64,000 bases of DNA from Arcanobacterium_A hippocoleae_A (GTDB taxonomy: Bacteria > Actinomycetota > Actinomycetes > Actinomycetales > Actinomycetaceae): the NCBI GenBank assembly GCA_040360365.1, contig CP136412.1. One strand, given 5' to 3'. Below are positions 57,958 through 64,000 of this stretch, piece after piece. The notes beneath the pieces are model-generated. The model searched no databases and was not told the origin of the DNA. It saw only the letters and a list, made by a program, of their open reading frames with translations. Within the stretch, counting starts at the first letter, position 1, and each line of letters begins with the position of its first letter. The translations under genes were made by a program, and so were the position numbers.

Positions 57958-58749
57958 ATGGCTTTGCACCGGACTAGTAGTTGGTATCGTTTTACTTCAA
58001 ATGTAAAAATCTCGTGGATATCTTCGACGGCTTTTGCTACCGTCGGCACTGCCGTCGTGACATTAATTGCGCTGCCGGTGTTGAATGTAGTTTTTGATAT
58101 TTTGCTTGGGGCAGACCTCGCTGCTCCGGAGCTGGCACGTACTGGTTACAGCGCGGCTTTGGTGGCGATGATTGCTGCAGTATGCGGCGGGGTCGTCTCG
58201 GCGGTGGCAGCAGATCGGAATCTTGGCATTTTCGAGCAGGTGCATCTGCAGCGTCGTTTCGATTTTGCTTATTGGCTTGCCAAAGCGGTGATGCCGGCAG
58301 TGCTTTCATGTATTACTTCTTTTGTGCTTTTTGCGCTAGTTACGCTCAGTGCAATAACTATGGGGGTTAACGACGGTACCCAGTGGATCTTGCTTGGAAA
58401 AACGATACTGCTTACGCCTCCAGCGCTTTTAATTGGGATCTTTCTTGGAATTGGAGCTGCCGGGCTGGGGGTGAATTTTTCTGATCCGTACATGGGCGGA
58501 AATATTTTCGCAGCTTTCTTACCGCTTGCGGCAGGGGTGATTGTGCCAACGCAATATTATCCCAACTGGCTTTTGCCTTTAACTTCTGTTTTGCCAGGTT
58601 CCGGACTGCTTTCATACTTCGTTTCCAGCTCGGTTCTGGGGATTTTCCGAGATTTATTTTTCGGAGTTTGCTGGGCAGTAATTGGGGTGCTTTTGGCGCG
58701 GTATGCGCTTTCTCGTTTGCGTACCGGAATGCGCCGTGAATCGCTTTAG
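57958..58749 (+). CDS. ABC-2 type exporter permease
   Basis: 263-aa six-helix membrane protein, paralogous in layout to its neighbour: IALPVLNVVFDILLGADLA, AALVAMIAAVCGGVVSAVAA, LLGKTILLTPPALLIGIFLG and PLAAGVIVPTQYYPNWLLPL. GGAG lies before the ATG. The two permeases probably form a heterodimer with the 56170 ATPase. Substrate unknown. Confidence 0.85.
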   Translation: MALHRTSSWYRFTSNVKISWISSTAFATVGTAVVTLIALPVLNVVFDILLGADLAAPELARTGYSAALVAMIAAVCGGVVSAVAADRNLGIFEQVHLQRRFDFAYWLAKAVMPAVLSCITSFVLFALVTLSAITMGVNDGTQWILLGKTILLTPPALLIGIFLGIGAAGLGVNFSDPYMGGNIFAAFLPLAAGVIVPTQYYPNWLLPLTSVLPGSGLLSYFVSSSVLGIFRDLFFGVCWAVIGVLLARYALSRLRTGMRRESL

Positions 58750-58921
58750 ATGCACGGACTTACGCGAGATATTGTGAATAGAATCCGTCAACGAAGCCTG
58801 ATTCTTAAATATCTGGTTAACACTTTCTTACTGGTATCTAGTTTGAATTTAATGTCTGTAAAACAGGGAATTTTAAGCTTATTTTCCGATTCGCGGTGGT
58901 GGTAAAGTCGCCATCGGCAGG

Positions 58922-58942
58922 CAATAAACGCGGCGTTTATTG
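58922..58942. promoter_or_regulatory. 21-bp palindrome upstream of the double alkaline phosphatase
   Basis: CAATAAACGC and GCGTTTATTG are exact reverse complements separated by one G. The site ends 27 bp before the ATG, where a repressor could block transcription. It does not match a PHO box or the usual actinobacterial Zur box. Confidence 0.6.
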
Positions 58943-58969
58943 AGCCACATTGTTGCAATAGGAGTACAT

Positions 58970-61900
58970 ATGTTTTCCAAGAAAAAGTCAGTGGGGGTGT
59001 TGACTGCAGGTCTGACGGTCGCGGCTCTTTCTATAGTCCCACAGAGCGTCAGCTTTGCGGAAGGTGAGAGCACCTTCCAAAAGTACAATGGTCCAGAGTC
59101 CTGCATCGCAGTAGATTCCTCCGGCAAAGTGAAGGCTCCTGGGCCAGGAGATTGCGCCCAGTTCGGTAAAGAAGGCCAGCAGTACACTAATGCGCGGGCG
59201 AAGAACGTGATCTTACTGATTGGGGATGGCTTCGGTCAGCAAGAAATCACCGCTGCACGCAACTATCTGAAAGGTGCAGGCGGACGTTTTGAAGGAATCG
59301 ACGCCTTCCCGATGACTGGCTTTTACACGCATCATTCCATCAATCGCAAAGACGGGAAAATTAACTACGTCACCGATTCTGCGGCATCTGCGACGGCATG
59401 GACCACAGGGGTAAAGACCTATAACGGTGCCATCGGGGTGGCGCTGGACGGTAAGCCGGTGGAGAACATTTTGGAGATGGCCAAGAAGCATGGGATGCGC
59501 ACTGGTAACGTCACCACTTCGGAAATTCAGGACGCCACACCTGCTGCTCTCAGCGCACACGCCTTGAACCGGAAATGCTATTCCCCGGAAGAAAACAGCG
59601 ACTCTTGTACGGGTGAGGCTTTCGATAAACAGTGGCGGCAAAATGGGGGATTAGGCTCAATCTCTGAGCAAATCCTTGACCTGAGAGCTGATGTTACCTT
59701 GGGCGGAGGATCTAAGTACTTCAACCAGAAAGTCCAGGCTGACGGTGAGGGACGTAACCCTTACGTGGAAAATACGATGAAGTGGGCCAAAGACAAATCG
59801 GTGTTGGACAACGCGAAAGATAACGGATTCCAGGTCGTCACCAACGCTGACGAATTATCCAAAATTACCGCAGCGAACCAAGATAAACCACTACTGGGAC
59901 TGTTCCATGAAAAGAATATGACCACTCGGAACGCCCCGTCCAAAGCTAAACGCGGCGCGGGACTAGCTGCCCCTGCTTCATGTACGAAACAGGATACAAA
60001 GGGCGAACCAGAGCTGTTGGCGATGACTGAAAAGGCGCTGGAACTATTGGACGACCCGAAATCTGAAAAGGGCTTCTTCTTGCAGGTAGAGTCTGCTTCT
60101 ATCGACAAGCGGGCACATGCTGCAGACGCTTGCGGCATGATTGGCGAAGTAGAGCGATTTGACGAGGTTGCCAAGGCTGCGCTGGACTTTGCTGCAAAAG
60201 ACGGCGAGACTCTAGTGATCATGACCGCTGACCATTCCCATTCCAGCCAGATTATTTACGATAACTCTGAGTCGGTTTCCCCGGTTACGCGCCTGAAGAC
60301 TGCCGATGGTTCGTCGATGTCCGTGGCTTATGGCACCATTCCTGCTGACGTGATTGAAAACGATCCAAAGTCCTCCACACAGCACACGGGTGCGCAGCTG
60401 CGAGTGGCTGCCTATGGGCCGGGTGCAGAGAATGTGATCGGTCAGATTGACCAGACTGATGTGCACTTCGTGATGACTAATGCTTTGGGAATCACCAAGG
60501 GTGGGGATCAGCACAAAGCTGTGCTTGGTGAGTTAGCCAAGGGTGCGCAGGCCAAGGACGTCCCAGCGACTTGCTATGAGATTTCGGCTGACGGCAGCGT
60601 GGTGCCAGGGGCTGGCGACTGCGCCCAGTTCGGCAAGGAGGGTCAAGGCCGGGATAAGTCCAAGGCGAAGAATGTTGTATTGTTCATCGGGGACGGTACA
60701 GGAGATTCGGAGCTTACCAGCGGGCGTAACTACCTGTATGGGGCTTCTGGGCGTCTGCCGGGAATTGATAACCTGCCTTTCACTGGCAGCTACACGACCT
60801 ATGCGCTGAACAAGAAAACTGGGGTGCCAGACTTAGTAACGGATTCGGCCGCTTCGGCTACAGGATGGTCTGCTGGCGTTAAGACCTACAATGGGGCATT
60901 ATCGGTAAACCTGAAAGGCGAGCCGGTGCCGACACTCTTAGAGCTGGCGAAGAAGCAAGGCCTGAAAACCGGAAACATCACCACCGCAGAGATTCAAGAT
61001 GCCACCCCGGCCGCTTTCGCTACCCATGCCTTGAATCGCAAGTGTTACGGACCAGATGAGAAAGAAAACTCTAAGAGCTGTCAGGGAGAAGACTTCAAGG
61101 GACAGTATCGGGAAAACGGCGGTCTTGGGTCTATCTCCGAACAGTTGGTAGACAGCCGTGCAGACATTACGATGGGCGGCGGATCCAAAGCTTTCGGACA
61201 GAGTGTTAAGAAAGGCGGCACCTGGGGCGGACATAAGTGGACAGAAGGTCAGAGCGTTTTGGATAATGCCAAAGCGCAAGGCTTCCAGGTGGTCACCACT
61301 GCTGAAGAATTCGATAAGATTACTGAAGCCAACCAGGATAAACCAGTGCTCGGGTTGTTCGCGGAAGGTAACTTCCCGCGTAATTACACCCAGACCATTC
61401 CCGAGGTAGACGGACCCAAAGCTCCGCCCGTGACCTGCACCAATAACGCTGAACGTCCCGCCGCTATTCCATCCTTGGCTGCGATGACCACCAAGTCGAT
61501 GGATTTGCTGAAGAACGACAAGGGTTTCTTGCTGCAGGTAGAAGGCGCGTCGATTGATAAGGCTGACCATGATGCTGATATTTGCGGGCAGATTGGCGAG
61601 TTGAACGAACTGGATTTGGCAGTGCAGGCAGCCCGTGAGTGGGTGAAGCAGAATAACGAGCCAACCTTGCTGATTATGACTGCTGACCATGCTCATACTT
61701 CACAGATTGTTGCACCGGGGATGCTGACATCGGGCCGGGCGACCACCTTGAACACGGTCGAGGGGTCGAAAATGACCGTCAACTATGCTACTGCTGCATC
61801 TAATGACGATAAGGAAGCGCTGGGCGGTCAGACTCATACTGGTGCACAGCTGCGGGTCGCGGCTGAGGGGCCGGGCGCAGGTAATGTGGTTGGGCAGATT

Positions 61901-62161
61901 GACCAGACCGATGTGCATTTCGTGGTGGCAAACGCGCTAGGGCTCTACGGAGGGGATACGAAAATTGACCTTACCCCGCAGTGGGATAAGCCTAGCCAGT
62001 ACCCGCAGTCTGGCGTAGGTTCTGGCAACATCATGATTTGGGTGCTAGTAGGCGGGATCGTTGTGGCGCTCGTAGCGGCTTTGGCAATCGTGGGATCACG
62101 GCGTAAAGCTGGGGTTACGCAAGGTGCTGCTGGAGTGACAGCGAATAACGACGAAGAATAG
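58970..62161 (+). CDS. Membrane-anchored tandem double alkaline phosphatase
   Basis: 1063-aa exported protein that carries two complete PhoA-type phosphatases in one chain. Start ATG 58970 after AGGAG. Signal peptide residues 1-29 (to SFA). Domain 1 (about 45-520): LLIGDGFGQQE, catalytic TDSAASAT, EIQDATPAA, ESASIDKRAH, TADHSHSSQ and QHTGAQL. Domain 2 (about 535-1010): LFIGDGTGDSE, TDSAASAT, EIQDATPAA, EGASIDKADH, TADHAHTSQ and THTGAQL. All zinc and magnesium ligands and the Ser nucleophile are present in both, so both should be active. Each domain is preceded by a GDCAQFGKEGQ linker. A C-terminal helix (about 1020-1045) and basic stop-transfer anchor it to the membrane. Single PhoA chains are normally about 450 aa. 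Confidence 0.92.
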   Translation: MFSKKKSVGVLTAGLTVAALSIVPQSVSFAEGESTFQKYNGPESCIAVDSSGKVKAPGPGDCAQFGKEGQQYTNARAKNVILLIGDGFGQQEITAARNYLKGAGGRFEGIDAFPMTGFYTHHSINRKDGKINYVTDSAASATAWTTGVKTYNGAIGVALDGKPVENILEMAKKHGMRTGNVTTSEIQDATPAALSAHALNRKCYSPEENSDSCTGEAFDKQWRQNGGLGSISEQILDLRADVTLGGGSKYFNQKVQADGEGRNPYVENTMKWAKDKSVLDNAKDNGFQVVTNADELSKITAANQDKPLLGLFHEKNMTTRNAPSKAKRGAGLAAPASCTKQDTKGEPELLAMTEKALELLDDPKSEKGFFLQVESASIDKRAHAADACGMIGEVERFDEVAKAALDFAAKDGETLVIMTADHSHSSQIIYDNSESVSPVTRLKTADGSSMSVAYGTIPADVIENDPKSSTQHTGAQLRVAAYGPGAENVIGQIDQTDVHFVMTNALGITKGGDQHKAVLGELAKGAQAKDVPATCYEISADGSVVPGAGDCAQFGKEGQGRDKSKAKNVVLFIGDGTGDSELTSGRNYLYGASGRLPGIDNLPFTGSYTTYALNKKTGVPDLVTDSAASATGWSAGVKTYNGALSVNLKGEPVPTLLELAKKQGLKTGNITTAEIQDATPAAFATHALNRKCYGPDEKENSKSCQGEDFKGQYRENGGLGSISEQLVDSRADITMGGGSKAFGQSVKKGGTWGGHKWTEGQSVLDNAKAQGFQVVTTAEEFDKITEANQDKPVLGLFAEGNFPRNYTQTIPEVDGPKAPPVTCTNNAERPAAIPSLAAMTTKSMDLLKNDKGFLLQVEGASIDKADHDADICGQIGELNELDLAVQAAREWVKQNNEPTLLIMTADHAHTSQIVAPGMLTSGRATTLNTVEGSKMTVNYATAASNDDKEALGGQTHTGAQLRVAAEGPGAGNVVGQIDQTDVHFVVANALGLYGGDTKIDLTPQWDKPSQYPQSGVGSGNIMIWVLVGGIVVALVAALAIVGSRRKAGVTQGAAGVTANNDEE

Positions 62162-62176
62162 TTTCTAGATTAGCGT

Positions 62177-62253
62177 GCCTTGCCGAAAGGATGGAAGTGT
62201 CCTCTTGGCAAGGCATTGCAAAAATCTGTGCAAGAAGGACCGGGAGAATCCCG
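62177..62253 (+). promoter_or_regulatory. Two RNA hairpins between phosphatase and TIGR03943 genes
   Basis: GCCTTGCC (62177) pairs with GGCAAGGC (62207) and encloses AGGA/TCCT; there is no T tract. A second stem CGGGA-gaa-TCCCG (62241-62253) ends 4 nt before the next ATG and covers its ribosome binding region. They could tune expression of the permease genes. I do not recognise a riboswitch class. Confidence 0.45.
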
Positions 62254-62257
62254 AAGG

Positions 62258-63073
62258 ATGAGCAAAATGACAACAGATGCGGAGTTTCACTCGCTGCGGA
62301 TGGACACTAGCCGGGCGAATTTCGCGGGGTGCGCGATTCTTGCGGTAATTGGGGCAGTGCTGATTGCCTTGGTATTTACTAACGGTCTCTCAAACTATCT
62401 GCAGCCTGTGTTTAAGCCGTGGATTGCCTTGACTGGTGCGTCCCTAATGGCTTTGGGGCTGTGGACTTCGCTGTGTTTATCGTCCCATGCTGCGCATCAG
62501 ATTCACGAAGCTCATGCGGAATCGGCAGGGCATGAACATCGCCTGCATCGTACGGTCTACCTGCTGCTAGTGCCGCTGCTGCTGGTGTTGGTGGCTTTGC
62601 CCGCACCACTGGGATCGTCCCTGGTGAACTCTGCTGCAGTAGGCGGCGGGCAGGGGACGGCGCCTACTGCTCCGTCGCAATCTGCCGTGCAGCGGGTGCA
62701 GCGTAATTCCGATGGTACGTTAGCTTACCCGGTGCTGAACGAGGGAGTGAACGAGTTAGATTTGGAGGAGCTAAACAGCCGCTATTCTTTTGGCTCCAAA
62801 TCACAATTGGCTGGGAAACAGGTGAAACTGGTCGGTTTTGTGGCGCCAGACCCCAATAACAGTGCGGTGTGGCGAGTTAGTCGTTTCAAGATTTACTGTT
62901 GCGCTGCTGATGCAGTGCCTTATGTGGCTACCGTCCTTGGGGCAGCCATGCCGCCAGCAGATTCCTGGGTAGAAGTCACTGGAACTGTGGAAGTGTCACA
63001 GTCTGACGGGATTGTGGCACTGAGCGGGGTGCAAGTGAATCCGGTGAAGCAACCGGATTCACCGTATCTGTGA
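62258..63073 (+). CDS. TIGR03943 family putative permease subunit
   Basis: 271-aa membrane protein. Three or four helices (about residues 22-45, 52-72, 98-118) are followed by an external domain with LVGFVAPDPN, SRFKIYCCAADAVPYVATV and EVTGTVEVS, the family's conserved double-Cys block. Family members sit beside an ArsP-like permease, as here (63094), and are often found with zinc-responsive genes; metal or oxyanion transport has been suggested but not proven. Start could be ATG 62258 or ATG 62267. Confidence 0.8.
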   Translation: MSKMTTDAEFHSLRMDTSRANFAGCAILAVIGAVLIALVFTNGLSNYLQPVFKPWIALTGASLMALGLWTSLCLSSHAAHQIHEAHAESAGHEHRLHRTVYLLLVPLLLVLVALPAPLGSSLVNSAAVGGGQGTAPTAPSQSAVQRVQRNSDGTLAYPVLNEGVNELDLEELNSRYSFGSKSQLAGKQVKLVGFVAPDPNNSAVWRVSRFKIYCCAADAVPYVATVLGAAMPPADSWVEVTGTVEVSQSDGIVALSGVQVNPVKQPDSPYL

Positions 63074-63093
63074 GCGATGGGTGAAAGAAGAGG

Positions 63094-64000
63094 ATGAGTC
63101 TGATGATTAAGAATCCGGTTTTAGCCAGATTGCGTGCAGCTCACCAATTTTGGGTGCTGGTGTTGTTATCGGCGGCGGCAGTGATGCTGGTGGCGCTAAC
63201 TGCGATTACCGGGCCGGTATGGAAAATGCCGGGAACGCTCGAATCCTGGGCGGCTATCACCATCGCTATTGTCTTCCAGGCCCTGCCATTTCTAGTGTTG
63301 GGGATTTTGGTTTCTGCCGTTATTTCCGCCATTGTTCCTGAGGATTTGCTGCGTCGTTTTACCCCACGTAACGAGGTGGCTGCGGTGCCGGTGGTCTGTT
63401 CGACAGGTTTACTGCTGCCGGGATGCGAGTGTGCCTCGGTGCCGGTGTCTAACGCGCTCATGCGCCGGGGGATTCCCCGGCTGCTGCGTTGGCGTTCCTG
63501 CTGGCTAGTCCGGCTATTAACCCGGTAGTTCTGATTTCCACGGCCGTTGCCTATACCGGGCGTCCGGAGATGGCTTGGGCGCGGCTGGCGGCTTCGCTGG
63601 TGGCTGCGGTGTTGGTGGGTTGGCTGTGGATTGCTTTTGGCAGTGATACGTCGATAAAGCGAAGTGAAGTGCACGGAGAGGTGACGGTTTCCAAATTGGA
63701 GGCGTTTCGCACGGCTGCTTTCCATGACCTGCTCAATACTGGGGGATTCTTGGTTTTGGGGCGATGGCAGCAGCGGCCGTGAAAGTGCTGGTGCCGCGCT
63801 ACTGGTTTCAAGCTTTGGAGCAGGTGCCTTTTGCGACTATCTTGGCAGTAGTGGTGCTGGCAGTGCTGTTGTCTTTGTGTTCAGAGGCTGACGCTTTCAT
63901 TGCGGCATCGCTGACGCACACCTCGTTGACTGCACAACTTGTGTTCCTGGTGGTTGGGCCGATGGTGGATCTGAAACTGATCGCGATGCAGACCGGCACC
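63094..64000 (+). pseudogene. ArsP-like permease (DUF318 type), two frameshifts as read, cut by the window edge
   Basis: Permease partner of the TIGR03943 protein. After ALPFLVLGILVSAVISAIVP comes the signature LLPGCECASVPVSNALMRRG, then, once a base is restored in the CCCC at 63475-63478, PAAALAFLLASPAINPVVLI. A second missing base at GGGG 63758-63761 separates GGFLVLG from AMAAAAVKVLVP. LLSLCSEADAFIAAS is the mirrored second half motif. Eight or so helices are expected; the gene runs past position 64000. GAAGAGG precedes the ATG. Confidence 0.8.

Noticed and set aside
1..64000. tRNA, rRNA or prophage
   Set aside because: Looked for cloverleaf arms, rRNA motifs, integrases and phage structural genes by eye; none seen.

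Overview
The window looks like a chromosomal segment of a fairly low-GC actinobacterium, probably near the Actinomycetaceae. Supporting signs are a TesB/MalQ/YigZ/RpiB/PutA gene set, a near-perfect DtxR-type iron box, three cell-wall-sorted surface proteins with LPQTG, LSKTG and LAKTG signals, a TIGR03943/ArsP-like permease pair and many genes whose -10 box lies only 6-7 nt before the start codon. The genus cannot be fixed from sequence alone.

Layout. 0-9.4 kb is metabolic: acyl-CoA thioesterase (tesB), 4-alpha-glucanotransferase (malQ), a lone PTS EIIB-like domain, two large metallopeptidases (pepN, pepO) and rpiB. 9.4-14.8 kb holds degenerate short repeats, a G/T-rich leader and a 1412-aa wall-anchored protein with 16 complete identical 141-bp repeats plus a partial one. 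15-24 kb carries cysK and cysE, a YigZ protein, a small membrane protein, ribosomal protein bL32 and a CydDC-type ABC exporter. 24-29.6 kb is proline uptake and breakdown (putP, putA). 29.6-36.2 kb is the threonine branch: hom-ask-asd on the minus strand facing thrC-thrB on the plus strand. Together these genes take aspartate to homoserine and threonine.

36-55 kb is accessory. It contains surface protein 2, a scrap island (ABC-ATPase and type III Mod fragments, YefM-YoeB, DUF2975/XRE pair, two small possible immunity-type genes, a lactate/malate-family dehydrogenase), iron-box surface protein 3, an ABC-2 exporter with a divergent TetR gene, and a decaying tandem array built from a secreted Amidase_6-type enzyme and a four-helix membrane protein. 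54.6-64 kb holds an amidase-signature enzyme, a second ABC-2 exporter, a membrane-anchored tandem double alkaline phosphatase and the start of the TIGR03943/permease pair, which is cut by the right edge.

A caution covers everything. At least 13 genes, many of them biosynthetic housekeeping genes (cysE, cysK, ask, hom, thrC and others), are broken by single-base deletions. Nineteen can be placed in these genes and all are -1 events at short homopolymer runs. Restoring one base at each run rebuilds a full family-length protein. This pattern is best explained by homopolymer under-calling in the sequence, so genes marked as pseudogenes for this reason are probably intact in the organism.
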